Notes: a model not told the origin generated them from the sequence alone. A stretch of DNA of 64,000 nt from Saxibacter everestensis (GCF_025787225.1 NZ_CP090958.1:3830550-3894549); one strand, 5' to 3'; shown: positions 17,739-26,795, counted from the first letter of the stretch. Made by a program: numbers and translations.

Positions 17739-18170
17739 TTAGCCGCGCGGGGCCCCATCGCGGGCGCGCAGGGCATTTGTGCCGCTGGTCATTGCGCGGT
17801 ATGACTCGGTGATGATGGCTTCGAGTAGGCCGAGATCGATAGTTTGCAGGTCTTTGATGTAGACGCAGCCAACGCCGGTCGTATGGGGACCGAGTTGCTG
17901 CAGCTGGCTGCTGTACGGACCGACGCCATCCGGTAGGTAGATCGTTGTTGCTGCCTTACGGGGCGAGAATCCGGCGGCGGGCGCATCGCCCTCTCGCCCG
18001 CTCTTGTACTTGTAGTGGTACTGCCCGAAGCCGATCACAGTTCCCCATAGCTGCGGTGCCTCGCCGGTCACCGTGGACATCAGCGCGATCAGCTGTTCGG
18101 CGTCTGTCTGACGCTTCTTTGGCGTTACGCCAGCCAGGAAGACTGGAACGTCCCCAGGGGTCCTGTCCAT
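17739..18170 (-). CDS. DUF1801-like protein
   Basis: A 143-residue cytosolic protein with V-F-L-A-G-V-T-P-K-K-R-Q-T-D-A, L-W-G-T-V-I-G-F-G-Q-Y-H-Y-K-Y-K-S-G-R-E-G-D and a C-terminal Y-I-K-D-L region, matching my recall of the DUF1801 (YdhG/YjhX-like) family. Its function is not established. The ATG at 18170 is chosen because GGAGAA lies just upstream; the frame is open well beyond it. A strong hairpin separates it from the LPXTG gene upstream, so it probably has its own promoter. Confidence 0.78.
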   Translation of the reverse strand: MDRTPGDVPVFLAGVTPKKRQTDAEQLIALMSTVTGEAPQLWGTVIGFGQYHYKYKSGREGDAPAAGFSPRKAATTIYLPDGVGPYSSQLQQLGPHTTGVGCVYIKDLQTIDLGLLEAIITESYRAMTSGTNALRARDGAPRG

Positions 18171-18270
18171 CGGATTCTCCTCATTCCGCTGGGCCTTATG
18201 TTGCTGGACCGGCAAGTTCATGAAGCGGTCCGCTCGTTGTACTCGGCGAACCGGGTGCAACGGGCAAAGC

Positions 18271-18304
18271 TGAGGGCCGTGGCGATCGTTCGCCACGGCC
18301 CTCA
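18271..18304 (-). terminator. Terminator hairpin downstream of the LPXTG gene
   Basis: A perfect 15-bp stem (18271-18285 with 18290-18304) and a 4-nt loop lie just after the LPXTG stop codon in the leftward direction. The stem is GC-rich with no long T-run. Confidence 0.75.
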
Positions 18305-18332
18305 ATTCTACCGCTGACGCGGCATGCAGAGC

Positions 18333-19937
18333 TTAGATCTCGCCCGCATCGGTCGAGCTCTTCGTGCTGCGACGGCGAGTCAACAGGACGCTGGCTGCAC
18401 CAACTGCGAGCAGCACGACTCCTGCGCCGAGGCCGCCGAGTTCGGCACCCGTGCGTGGCAGCTGGTCGTCGTTGTCGTCGGCGTTGTTATCGCCGTCGCC
18501 ACCGCCGTTGCCCTCGTCATCGCCATTGTCATCGGCCACAACTTCGAAGCCGGTCGACAGTGATCCGTCGGTCTCGTCGCCATTGAGTTCAACGGTGTAA
18601 TTTCCGAGAACTGCATCACCGATGGCGTAGAGCTTGAAGGACACATTGCCCTCTTCGTCCGCCGTGGCGTTGAGGGTGAATTCCTCGGTCTTGCCGTCTT
18701 CGTGGTTGACGGTCGCCTTGACGGTTTCGCCTTCCTGGTACCCGGTGGCCTCGATCGTGACGCCCTTGTCTTCGTTCTCGAAGTCAGAGGCGGAGATCTT
18801 TTCCGGTGTCGCGGTGATCGACGGTTCGACCTTCTTCTCGACGACGGTCAGCTCTACTGACTCCGCGTAGACGCCATTGGCACCCGCAACGAGGGACATG
18901 CGCTCGTCGTCCTCAAGCAGCCGTGGTGCCTCTTCCGGCGTGAAGTTCTTCAGGGTGAAGTTACCGTTTTCGTCGGTCTTCACATTTGCGCTGGCGATGC
19001 TGCTGCCCGACTGCCCGTTGCCGATTCCGATTTGGACGGTGACCTCGGTGTTAGGCTCCCAGCCTTCGCCGGTGACGTCGATGCCGCCACCCCAGGTCTT
19101 GTCGCCCGCGGTGAACTCGGTCCTGTTGGTCTTGATGCTGCCGGCCTCGACAGCTTCGGTGATCTCGTAGCTGGTGGTGGCTGTCTTGCCGCTGGTTGCA
19201 CCGGTGACCACGACCTCGTGCGTGCCGACGCTCGTCGGAGCGCCGTCTTCGGCCGTGACGTAAATTACGCCTTCGCCGTTCTCGAACGACTTATCGAAGC
19301 TGAGCTTCTTGCCGTCGATCGTGACGGTCACTTCTTCGTCAGCATCGAAGCCGCTGACATCGACATTGAACGTGTTGCCATCTTCGAAGGCGTTCTGCGG
19401 CAGTGACTTAGGGTCTACCGATGCCTTGGGGGCGGCCGGAGCGTCCTCGACGACCGTGAGGCCGATGGTGCCCGCTGCGCCTTCCTGGCCTTCGATGAAG
19501 AGTTCGATCGTTGCGGCACCAGGCGCAAGCTTGCCGTTAGCCTTGATTGTTCCCGAGTACTTGCCTTCGGAGTCCAAGGTGAAGGAAGTACCTTCGAACT
19601 GACCTTCCTTGCTGTCAACGAACTTCGTCGTGACCTTTTTGCCGGCCGGGTCGCCCGTGGTCGGCTTGATCGAAACGGGGAGGCCCTTTTCCTGCAGGTC
19701 CGTCTGCGAGATGGACTTCTCATCCGCGACAGGGGCGAGTGCTGCAGGAGCAGGTGCTGTCGGAGCGGCCTCCTGCGACTTTGTCTTTGGTGCGGACTTC
19801 TCAGTCGATGGGCTGGCCGGCGCCGGGTCTGCTGCCTTGTCGGTAGCGAATGCTGGGGATGCGACAAGGCCGGACAGCGCCAGCGCTGTTACGGCCGGGG
19901 CAAGCATTAGCTTGCGCTGGGTTTTGCTGAGCGTCAT
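18333..19937 (-). CDS. LPXTG-anchored surface protein with repeated beta-sandwich domains
   Basis: A 534-residue exported protein. It starts with a signal peptide (cleavage near A-F-A-T, residue 31) and an Ala/Pro/Thr-rich spacer, followed by three to four Ig-like modules with recurring V-x-V-x-x-x-G-F/Y-x-x-x-E-x-V-x-V-x-V/I patterns and G-x-Y-T/S-G-x-I or G-N-Y-T-V-E-L ends. An Asp/Asn/Gly-rich stretch leads to L-P-R-T-G (residues 493-497), a hydrophobic helix and R-R-R, a sortase signal. It would be covalently linked to the cell wall. No sortase gene is in the window. The composition is acidic. A role in adhesion or surface structure is inferred only from architecture. Confidence 0.85.
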   Translation of the reverse strand: MTLSKTQRKLMLAPAVTALALSGLVASPAFATDKAADPAPASPSTEKSAPKTKSQEAAPTAPAPAALAPVADEKSISQTDLQEKGLPVSIKPTTGDPAGKKVTTKFVDSKEGQFEGTSFTLDSEGKYSGTIKANGKLAPGAATIELFIEGQEGAAGTIGLTVVEDAPAAPKASVDPKSLPQNAFEDGNTFNVDVSGFDADEEVTVTIDGKKLSFDKSFENGEGVIYVTAEDGAPTSVGTHEVVVTGATSGKTATTSYEITEAVEAGSIKTNRTEFTAGDKTWGGGIDVTGEGWEPNTEVTVQIGIGNGQSGSSIASANVKTDENGNFTLKNFTPEEAPRLLEDDERMSLVAGANGVYAESVELTVVEKKVEPSITATPEKISASDFENEDKGVTIEATGYQEGETVKATVNHEDGKTEEFTLNATADEEGNVSFKLYAIGDAVLGNYTVELNGDETDGSLSTGFEVVADDNGDDEGNGGGDGDNNADDNDDQLPRTGAELGGLGAGVVLLAVGAASVLLTRRRSTKSSTDAGEI

Positions 19938-20122
19938 GGGGACGTAGTACCTTTCGGTGCTCGAGGTAAAAACCGCGTAACGGGTAAGTCACAACCTGAT
20001 CAGTATTATCCCCAGCGGTAGACAAGCGCTAATGAAAAGTCGATTTGTCCATATTGTTCACGGTAATTCAATATTCAACTATGTGAGCTGTTGCACAAAT
20101 TATTGCCGTTATGGCTGTTTTG

Positions 20123-20136
20123 GTGCAAAAATGCAC
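20123..20136. promoter_or_regulatory. Inverted repeat at the TetR gene start
   Basis: GTGCA and TGCAC arms of 5 bp flank AAAA. It overlaps the upstream candidate ATG (20131) and lies 3 nt before the preferred ATG (20140). A further G-G-C-A-C-C / T-G-C-A pair follows downstream. It may be an autoregulatory site in the 200-bp gap that also holds the LPXTG promoter. Confidence 0.4.
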
Positions 20137-20139
20137 TCT

Positions 20140-20760
20140 ATGGCACCTAGTGCAAAAATTCTGGACGAAACGTTAGGTCTCCGCGAGCGGAAGAAGCTCG
20201 CTACCACTCGCTCACTGACGTCTACGGCCCGACGGCTGGCGGCGGAGCGCGGGATAGATCGCTTCACCATCGAAGACCTTGCCGACGAGGCAGGTATCTC
20301 CCGACGCACCTTCTTCAACTACTTCTCCTCGAAGGAAGAAGCATTGCTGGGAGTGCATCACAAGAGCAAAGTCACCGCCGCCGCGCAGGAGGTGTTTCTG
20401 ACTGACGGGCCCACCGGGCATTTACTGCAGGATCTGTTGACTGTCGTTGCGGCGGGATTCGATGATCCGCAGCCAGATCCTAAAGAGCTGAGAAACCTCA
20501 AGGCGGCGCTGCAGCAGTCGCCGCGGCTCTTGGAGCTGCACCTGCGAAAGCACATCGAGCGCAGTAGCGAAATCAAGGCTCTTATCGCTCAACGTGAAGG
20601 CCTCGCGCCGGACCATCCGAGCTGCATCCTGGCAGCGAACCTGCTGAGCGCCATTCTGCAGTCCAGCTCCGAGATCTTCCTGGCCGAGGGCAATACCAGC
20701 CCGTTCGACGAGATTGTCTCTGCGCGCCTGAAGGATGCGCCGAGACTCTTTGCGAAGTGA
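20140..20760 (+). CDS. TetR/AcrR-family regulator
   Basis: A 206-residue regulator. The N-terminal helix-turn-helix (about residues 15-62) reads L-R-E-R-K-K-L-A-T-T-R then F-T-I-E-D-L-A-D-E-A-G-I-S-R-R-T-F-F-N-Y-F-S-S-K-E-E, typical of TetR proteins that control efflux pumps. The C-terminal helical part is variable and would bind the ligand. Start codons at 20131 and 20140 are both plausible; the frame extends further upstream, but that AT-rich leader encodes unlikely protein sequence. No transporter lies beside it, and rraA converges on it. The target is therefore either itself, the divergent LPXTG gene, or a distant locus. Confidence 0.85.
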   Translation: MAPSAKILDETLGLRERKKLATTRSLTSTARRLAAERGIDRFTIEDLADEAGISRRTFFNYFSSKEEALLGVHHKSKVTAAAQEVFLTDGPTGHLLQDLLTVVAAGFDDPQPDPKELRNLKAALQQSPRLLELHLRKHIERSSEIKALIAQREGLAPDHPSCILAANLLSAILQSSSEIFLAEGNTSPFDEIVSARLKDAPRLFAK

Positions 20761-20777
20761 GCCTTGACGAGAAATCC

Positions 20778-21245
20778 TCAGTGCTCGACGAGGATCCCAT
20801 CTTCGTCGCTGTAAAGCTTGGCGCCGGGACGGAATGCGACGCCGCCGAACTCCAGTACGACGTCGGACTCGCCATCGCCGGTCTTGGTGCTCTTACGGGG
20901 ATTCGTTCCAAGAGCTTTTACGCCGATCTGGATTTCGGAGATCGCGACACGATCGCGAATCGCACCGTTGATGACGACGCCCGCCCAGCCGTTGTCAGCA
21001 GCGATCTGCGCGATCATGTCACCCATTAGCGCTCGCTCGACAGACCCGGCGCCATCGATGACGAGCACAGCGCCGTTACCGGGCGTGGAAACGACAGACT
21101 TGAGCAACGCGTTGTCCTCAAAGCACTTGACTGTTCGGATTGAACCCTCGAACTTGGACACGCCGCCGAACAGCTGCAGTTGCAGTGACAGGGACTGAAT
21201 CTTCTCACCGAGTTCGTCGTAGAGATCCGCGGTGTTAGTAGCCAT
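20778..21245 (-). CDS. rraA: RraA-family protein (RNase E inhibitor-like / HMG aldolase-like)
   Basis: A 155-residue protein of the RraA family. Visible motifs are T-A-D-L-Y-D-E-L-G near the start, F-G-G-V-S-K-F-E-G, and the core [24 protein letters not shown]. RraA trimers bind RNase E, and the same fold with the G-D-x20-R-D motif gives 4-hydroxy-4-methyl-2-oxoglutarate or oxaloacetate lyase activity; sequence alone does not decide. The ATG at 21245 has GAGAGGA upstream and is preferred to the longer frame starting at 21272. Confidence 0.9.
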   Translation of the reverse strand: MATNTADLYDELGEKIQSLSLQLQLFGGVSKFEGSIRTVKCFEDNALLKSVVSTPGNGAVLVIDGAGSVERALMGDMIAQIAADNGWAGVVINGAIRDRVAISEIQIGVKALGTNPRKSTKTGDGESDVVLEFGGVAFRPGAKLYSDEDGILVEH

Positions 21246-21300
21246 TGTCGTCCTCTCGTTCCGCCCGAGCATAGCGCGGTGGCCAGGGCGCCCGCTTGGC

Positions 21301-21314
21301 GCGGGTGACGAGAA
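21301..21314. repeat. Partial duplicate of the tRNA-Gly 3' end
   Basis: Fourteen bases identical to 21356-21369, the 3' acceptor and T-stem end of the tRNA-Gly, lie 55 bp downstream in the tRNA's orientation. This resembles the short direct repeat left by tRNA-targeting integration, but no integrase is nearby. Confidence 0.6.
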
Positions 21315-21354
21315 GCCCTACCTCGCTGGCGCTCGGGGACCCTGTTTTCATCAG

Positions 21355-21425
21355 AGCGGGTGACGAGAATCGAACTCGCGCTATCAGCTTGGGAAGCTGA
21401 AGTTCTGCCACTGAACTACACCCGC
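21355..21425 (-). tRNA. tRNA-Gly (CCC anticodon)
   Basis: A 71-nt cloverleaf on the minus strand: acceptor GCGGGTG pairing with CACCCGC, D-stem GTTC/GAAC, anticodon stem TCAGC/GCTGA with loop TTCCCAA (anticodon CCC), and T-arm with TTCGATT. No CCA is encoded at the 3' end. A tRNA-Gly beside dcd is a known actinobacterial arrangement. Confidence 0.95.
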
Positions 21426-21527
21426 GGACGCCGTCTGAGGCGCTCGACGCCAGTCTAACCGACGCTACCGGATGGCGGGACGACGGCTAGGTCGGTGACG
21501 CGCCGAAAAGTTCGCTACGGTGAACTC

Positions 21528-22106
21528 GTGACTTTGCTTTCAGATCGCGACATCCGCGCCGAAATCCAGAACGGACGCGTCAAGCTCGAACCCTTTGACG
21601 CCAGTCTTGTCCAGCCGTCGAGCGTTGACGTTTGCCTCGATCGGTTCTTCCGGCTATTCGACAACCACAAGTATCCGGTGATCGATCCCGCTCGGGAACA
21701 GCCAGACCTCACCCGGCTGGTGGAGGCGAAGCCGGGAGAGCCGTTCGTGCTGCACCCGGGCGAGTTCGTGCTCGGGTCAACCGTTGAAACTGTGTCGCTG
21801 CCCGACGACATCGCGGCGCGCCTCGAAGGAAAGTCGAGCCTCGGCCGGCTCGGGCTGCTTACGCACTCCACCGCGGGATTCATCGACCCGGGATTCTCCG
21901 GGCACGTCACGCTTGAGCTATCGAACGTCGCAACCCTGCCGATCACGCTGTGGCCGGGGATGAAAATCGGGCAACTGTGCTTCTTCCGACTGTCGTCCGC
22001 GGCAGAGCACCCCTACGGTTCAAGCGAATACGGTTCCCGCTACCAGGGGCAGCGCGGGCCGACGGCCTCTCGCTCGCACCAGAACTTCTACCGGGCCGCC
22101 ACCTAG
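21528..22106 (+). CDS. dcd: dCTP deaminase (possibly dUMP-forming)
   Basis: A 192-residue trimeric enzyme that deaminates dCTP; many actinobacterial forms also hydrolyse the product to dUMP. Motifs seen are L-L-S-D-R-D-I at the start, Q-P-S-S-V-D-V, the phosphate-binding [10 protein letters not shown], and the catalytic [15 protein letters not shown]. The GTG at 21528 gives the standard family length. TACGGT ends 6 nt before it, which fits leaderless transcription. The next gene begins immediately at the base after the stop. Confidence 0.93.
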   Translation: MTLLSDRDIRAEIQNGRVKLEPFDASLVQPSSVDVCLDRFFRLFDNHKYPVIDPAREQPDLTRLVEAKPGEPFVLHPGEFVLGSTVETVSLPDDIAARLEGKSSLGRLGLLTHSTAGFIDPGFSGHVTLELSNVATLPITLWPGMKIGQLCFFRLSSAAEHPYGSSEYGSRYQGQRGPTASRSHQNFYRAAT

Positions 22107-23168
22107 ATGCAGCTGGATCAGATGCAGCTTCAATCGACCCACCTGCTTCTCCTCGATGGCGAGGTTGAACCAAGTGACGTCGTCATCCTGCTGCAGACCC
22201 GGCTTCCAACGCTCACCAGGATTGACGGCGAACACTGGCGGCTCAGTCGACATGGCAGCGTGGTCGGCCCGGTTGAGCTGACCGCCGCGGATCGCGTCGC
22301 GCTTGGGATCGACGAAACCATCGAGGCAGTCTTCGGCCTCGAGATTCCCCGGGAACGCGAGGCCAGTCCGCCACCTAGCTGGCTTGCCGATCGTGAGGGC
22401 TTGCACCTTGCCTTCCCTGAGGGCCTGCCCACCCGCGGCGAAGGCCGTGCGCTTGAGCTGCTTATCGACGTCGCACGACGCCTGCATTTGTCGATCCGGC
22501 TGGCTGACGAGCCCTCCACCGGAGCGCGGCCGGATGAGCCCTCCACCGGCGCGCGGCCGGATGAGCACTCGGGGTCCGGAGCGCCGGCGCCGCGAATCAT
22601 CACTCCGGACCCCGGTGACGCCGTCGACCTGTGCGTGTTCTCCGCCTACTGGCTATCGCCTGAGACGCTCGAGCCGTTAGCCCGGCGGGTTGCGCCGACC
22701 GCAGAGTTGGCCATTGCCACCCAGGAATGGCATGGACCACCGCCCGGTCTGGTGAACGAGCCCGGTGACGGTGCCGATGCGGATTTGACGGAGGAGCAGC
22801 GGGTCGCGCTGCATGCCCGGTCCGATCAGTTTGACGCCGAGGCCCTGGCCGGTGAAGAGGTGCTGGACGGTTATGCCATCGTCTGCCCGTTGCCCGGCGG
22901 GGCGATCGAGTTACGTGTTCACGTTGCCGAAGAGCTGCCAGCCGCGCTCGGTGGCATCGACTGGGGCGATATCGACGTAACTGAATACGAGGTCCGCTGG
23001 ACCGATGCCGGCGAGGAACGCTACACGGCCGACCCGTCGGAGGAGTTCATCGAGGCCCGCGAATCCGCGCGGCCGATTGTCGAGCGCCTTTCCCGCGCGC
23101 TTGCCGAAGCCGTGAACGGCGAAATCGTCGATGAGTTCGGCTTCCTGGTCAACCGCCACCAGCTGTAG
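22107..23168 (+). CDS. Conserved-looking hypothetical protein coupled to dcd
   Basis: A 353-residue acidic protein with no signal peptide or transmembrane helix. I do not recognise a family. The N-terminal part (H-L-L-L-L-D-G-E-V-E-P-S-D-V-V) and the C-terminal part (Y-E-V-R-W-T-D-A-G-E-E-R-Y, D-E-F-G-F-L-V-N-R-H) are separated by an internal tandem repeat of 9 residues (D-E-P-S-T-G-A-R-P). The ATG directly follows the dcd stop, so translation is probably coupled. GC-rich third codon positions over the whole length support a real gene. Start could also be ATG 22122. Confidence 0.75.
   Translation: MQLDQMQLQSTHLLLLDGEVEPSDVVILLQTRLPTLTRIDGEHWRLSRHGSVVGPVELTAADRVALGIDETIEAVFGLEIPREREASPPPSWLADREGLHLAFPEGLPTRGEGRALELLIDVARRLHLSIRLADEPSTGARPDEPSTGARPDEHSGSGAPAPRIITPDPGDAVDLCVFSAYWLSPETLEPLARRVAPTAELAIATQEWHGPPPGLVNEPGDGADADLTEEQRVALHARSDQFDAEALAGEEVLDGYAIVCPLPGGAIELRVHVAEELPAALGGIDWGDIDVTEYEVRWTDAGEERYTADPSEEFIEARESARPIVERLSRALAEAVNGEIVDEFGFLVNRHQL
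22506..22568. repeat. 27-bp tandem repeat inside the gene after dcd
   Basis: Two 27-bp units (22506-22532, 22533-22559) and a partial third are nearly identical and in frame, encoding the repeated 9-mer D-E-P-S-T-G-A-R-P. It is a likely site of replication slippage that would change protein length by multiples of 9 residues. Confidence 0.85.
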
Positions 23169-23253
23169 AGCATTTTTGGTGTGGCGACCCTAACCGATAG
23201 GCTGGGAGCCAAAGCCAACCGCCCGGAATAGGGTAGACCCGCGAGGAGGGCAT

Positions 23254-26200
23254 GTGCTCGTAGTGCTCTCGGTTTTCGGGGTGGCCTCGCTCGTAGCGCC
23301 GGTCCTGTTCCGGAAATTGGGACGACGGGCATTCCTGATCGTTCCGATCGTTCCGGCCGTCGCGTTCCTGCACACCCTGGGCTACTACAAACAGGTCCAG
23401 GGCGACGGCGACGTCACAGAAACCTACGACTGGATACCCGGGCTCTCGCTGCAGCTCACATTCCGGATGGACATGCTCGCGTGGGTGCTTGCCCTGCTCG
23501 TGACGGGAGTGGGCGCCCTCGTCCTGTTGTACTGCTCGCGATACTTCCGCCCGAACGATGGCGGCCTGAGCCAATTCGGTGCCGTCCTCCTGGCATTCGC
23601 CGGCGTGATGTACGGCCTGGTAATCGCCGACGACCTGATTGTGCTTTTCATTTTCTGGGAAGCGACCACGATCTTCTCCTACCTGCTGATCGGGTACAAC
23701 ACGGCCCGGAAGCAGGCCAGAAGGGCCGCCCTGCAGGCGCTGATCGTCACGACTGCGGGTGGTCTCGCGATGCTTGTCGGCCTGGTGATGCTTGGTCGCG
23801 CTGCCGGAACCCAGCTGCTGTCCGAGATCCTTGCCGCCCCGCCGTCGGGCCCCGTGGTGACTTGCGCGATAACGCTGATCCTGGTCGGTGCTGTCTCGAA
23901 GTCGGCACTGGTTCCGTTCCACTTCTGGCTCCCCGCGGCGATGGCGGCGCCGACGCCGGTCAGCGCCTACCTGCACGCTGCCGCGATGGTCAAGGCAGGT
24001 ATCTATCTGATCGCCCGGTTAGCGCCTGGGTTTTCCGATACACCAGGCTGGCAACCGCTGCTGATCAGCCTGGGCGTGATCACAATGCTGGTCGGCGGCT
24101 GGCGCGCCCTGCGGCAGACCGACCTTAAGCTCCTGCTTGCCTACGGCACCGTGAGCCAGCTCGGCTTCCTGACCGTGATGGTGGGTTTCGGAACCCGAAA
24201 CGCCGCACTCGCCGGACTGGCGCTGCTGCTGGCGCACGGCTTGTTCAAGGCAGCCCTTTTCCTTGTGGTCGGCATAATCGACCACCGCGCCGGCACCCGC
24301 GACCTGCGGAAACTATGTGGCCTCGGCAGGAAGGCGCCCCTGCTCGCGACGATCGGCGTAATTGCCGCCGCTTCGATGGCGGGCATCCCACCGCTCGCCG
24401 GATTTGTCGCCAAGGAGGCGGTGTATTCGGCACTGCTGGAAGCGCACTCGCCCTGGGGCTGGATCGCATTCGGTGGTGTCTTCCTCGGTTCGACCCTGAC
24501 CGTGGCCTACAGTGCGCGCTTCGTCTGGGGCGCTTTCGGCAGGAAGCCCGGGGTCAGGGAAGCCCGATACGTCCAGGAGCACGTCGACTTCCTGGCCGCG
24601 CCGGCGATTTTGGCCGCGCTCACCATTGCCGGCGGCTTCGTTGCCGCGCTCGCCGATCCGGTACTCGCCGGATACGCCGACACGTTTCCGGCAGACGCCG
24701 GCTCGGCTCCGTATCACCTTGCGCTGTGGCACGGACTGGAGCCCGCCCTCGGCGTCAGCGCGCTGAACATTGCTCTCGGCCTGTTGATGTTTTACCGTCG
24801 CGCCGCCGTCGCCAGGCTTCAGCAGTCCGTCTATCCGCTGGTGGACGCCAACAAGGCTTACCGCCGGGTGATGACTGGCATCGACCACTTCGCTGTCGTC
24901 CTGACCTCGAAGACCCAGCGCGGTTCCTTGCCGATCTACCTGGGCGTCATTCTTGTCGTGCTCGTGGCCGCCTTGACTGCTGGCCTGGTCGCCAACCGCA
25001 CCTGGCCGGACGACATCAGGCTGTGGGACTATCCCGCGCAGCTGCCGATCGCCGTAATCATGGGCGGCGCCGCCCTGGTCGCAACCCGCGCGAATAAGCG
25101 ATTCATGGCGGTCGTCGTGGTCGGCGTGACCGGTTACGGCATGGCCGTGCTCTTCGCGATGCAGGGTGCGCCTGACCTGGCGCTGACCCAGGTGCTGGTG
25201 GAGACCATTACGCTGGTCGCCTTCGTTCTCGTGCTTCGGCGATTGCCGATTCGGATCGGCCAGGCGCACGGGTCGGTGCATCGGAAGTTGCGGGCCGTGA
25301 TCGCCGTCGTCGTCGGAACACTGATGGCGGTCGTGGCAGTCGTCACCCTGGGCGCCCGCACCGATACCCCGATCAGCGTCAGCTTCCCGCAGCTCGCCTA
25401 CGAGGTCGGCCACGGCAAGAACACTGTCAACGTGACCCTTGTCGACATCAGGGCCTGGGACACTCTTGGCGAGATTTCGGTTCTGGTGATTGCCGCGACG
25501 GGTGTGGCCAGCCTGATCTTCATTCGTCAGCGTGAAGTCAGGCTTCAGCGCCTTGGCGAGGGTGTCCCGCGTAAGTCCTTCCTCGATCGGCACAAGCCGA
25601 TCACCGATACCTACGATTCGCACCACATCGACGAACATCCGTCGATCGGCGATGCCGAGGCTGAAGGTGACGCCAGGAACGCCTGGCTGCTCGCCGGACG
25701 CAGCCTCGCGCCGGAGAACCGCTCGATCATGCTCGAGGTGGTGGTGCGGCTGCTGTTCCACTCGGTGATCGTGCTGTCGCTCTTCTTCCTCTTCTCCGGC
25801 CATAATCTGCCCGGCGGTGGATTCGCCGGTGGCCTGGTGGCGGGGCTGGCGCTGGTGGCGCGCTACCTGGCCGGCGGACGCTTCGAGCTTGCCGAAGCTG
25901 CCCCCATCGATGCCGGCAAGCTGCTCGGTGCGGGACTGTTCATCGCGGGCGGCACGGGCGCCGTCGGCCTGCTGGTCGGCGCGAACGTGCTCGAATCGAC
26001 CTGGTGGGAGTGGGAACTTCCGCTCTTCGGCCCGATGGAATTCGTCTCGACGACCTTTTTCGACATCGGCGTGTACCTCGTCGTGATCGGACTCATGCTG
26101 GACGTGCTCCGCAGCCTCGGCGCGGAGGTTGACCGCCAGGAAGAAGAGGACAAGGAAGCGGGCGAGGCCGAGCACCGGGACAGCGAGCACCTCGTGGCGG

Positions 26201-26268
26201 AACGCGTCGGGGCGACAGATGCCGATGCGACATCCGTCGACGGCCCGATGGGAGGACACACGCTATGA
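23254..26268 (+). CDS. mrpA: Mrp Na+/H+ antiporter subunit A fused to subunit B
   Basis: A 1004-residue membrane protein. The N-terminal half is the NuoL-like proton-translocating module, with V-L-F-I-F-W-E-A-T-T-I-F-S-Y-L-L-I-G (conserved Glu) and K-S-A-L-V-P-F-H-F-W-L-P-A-A-M. The middle has the MrpA-specific R-A-N-K-R-F-type and A-P-D-L-A-L-T-Q-V-L-V-E segment, and the last 200 residues are an MrpB domain (S-G-H-N-L-P-G-G-G-F-A-G-G-L). It is the large subunit of the Mrp complex that exchanges cytosolic Na+ (or K+, Ca2+) for protons. The GTG start follows GAGGAGGG. It ends in a charged tail and overlaps mrpC (ATGA). Confidence 0.95.
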   Translation: MLVVLSVFGVASLVAPVLFRKLGRRAFLIVPIVPAVAFLHTLGYYKQVQGDGDVTETYDWIPGLSLQLTFRMDMLAWVLALLVTGVGALVLLYCSRYFRPNDGGLSQFGAVLLAFAGVMYGLVIADDLIVLFIFWEATTIFSYLLIGYNTARKQARRAALQALIVTTAGGLAMLVGLVMLGRAAGTQLLSEILAAPPSGPVVTCAITLILVGAVSKSALVPFHFWLPAAMAAPTPVSAYLHAAAMVKAGIYLIARLAPGFSDTPGWQPLLISLGVITMLVGGWRALRQTDLKLLLAYGTVSQLGFLTVMVGFGTRNAALAGLALLLAHGLFKAALFLVVGIIDHRAGTRDLRKLCGLGRKAPLLATIGVIAAASMAGIPPLAGFVAKEAVYSALLEAHSPWGWIAFGGVFLGSTLTVAYSARFVWGAFGRKPGVREARYVQEHVDFLAAPAILAALTIAGGFVAALADPVLAGYADTFPADAGSAPYHLALWHGLEPALGVSALNIALGLLMFYRRAAVARLQQSVYPLVDANKAYRRVMTGIDHFAVVLTSKTQRGSLPIYLGVILVVLVAALTAGLVANRTWPDDIRLWDYPAQLPIAVIMGGAALVATRANKRFMAVVVVGVTGYGMAVLFAMQGAPDLALTQVLVETITLVAFVLVLRRLPIRIGQAHGSVHRKLRAVIAVVVGTLMAVVAVVTLGARTDTPISVSFPQLAYEVGHGKNTVNVTLVDIRAWDTLGEISVLVIAATGVASLIFIRQREVRLQRLGEGVPRKSFLDRHKPITDTYDSHHIDEHPSIGDAEAEGDARNAWLLAGRSLAPENRSIMLEVVVRLLFHSVIVLSLFFLFSGHNLPGGGFAGGLVAGLALVARYLAGGRFELAEAAPIDAGKLLGAGLFIAGGTGAVGLLVGANVLESTWWEWELPLFGPMEFVSTTFFDIGVYLVVIGLMLDVLRSLGAEVDRQEEEDKEAGEAEHRDSEHLVAERVGATDADATSVDGPMGGHTL

Positions 26269-26795
26269 CCGTTCCCCTTATCCTCGTGGTCCTGATCGCC
26301 GTGATGTACTCCTGTGGGATCTTCCTGCTGCTGGAGCGTTCGCTGACCCGGGTACTGCTTGGCTTCCTGCTGCTCGGGAATGCCACCAACATCCTGCTGC
26401 TGATGGCCGGGGGTCCCTCGGGACGGGCGCCGGTGACCGACGGGAAGAACTTCAGCACCGAGGGGATGAATGACCCGCTGCCGCAGGCACTGATCCTGAC
26501 CGCGATCGTGATCACTTTCGGCATCAGCGCATTCCTGCTCGCGATGATCTATCGCTCCTGGCGGCTGGCCCGGGCCGACGAGATCCAGGACGACACCGAC
26601 GACGTCCTGCTTGCCGAGAGCGCCGCGTCTGAGGCGGAACTGGATGTCGAGTTCGGCGAGGCTGCGGGCGACGACGACACCGAGTTCGGCGACGAGGCCG
26701 AGGACGCCGTCGAGGGCGCTCCCGATATCGACGACGACGGCACTCCCGCCCAGCGGGCAAGAAACGCCCGGAAGAAAGAGACGGGTGCCAGGTGA
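26265..26795 (+). CDS. mrpC: Mrp antiporter subunit C with acidic tail
   Basis: A 176-residue membrane protein, NuoK-like, with three helices. G-I-F-L-L-L-E-R-S-L-T-R and G-N-A-T-N-I-L-L-L-M-A-G are MrpC signatures, followed by D-P-L-P-Q-A-L-I-L-T-A-I-V-I. The usual length is about 110-125 residues; here a cytosolic tail of about 65 residues follows, very rich in Asp/Glu and ending in a basic patch. ATGA overlap with mrpA and GTGA overlap with mrpD show tight coupling. Confidence 0.95.
   Translation: MTVPLILVVLIAVMYSCGIFLLLERSLTRVLLGFLLLGNATNILLLMAGGPSGRAPVTDGKNFSTEGMNDPLPQALILTAIVITFGISAFLLAMIYRSWRLARADEIQDDTDDVLLAESAASEAELDVEFGEAAGDDDTEFGDEAEDAVEGAPDIDDDGTPAQRARNARKKETGAR

Noticed and set aside
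21301-21369. Active integrative element at tRNA-Gly
   Set aside because: Only 41 bp separate the two copies and there is no integrase next to the tRNA; at most a scar.
24313-26259. 648-codon open frame antisense to mrpA
   Set aside because: The opposite strand encodes a clear MrpA protein in an operon; the antisense protein is low-complexity His/Gln/Arg/Asp-rich, a normal shadow of GC-rich coding DNA.
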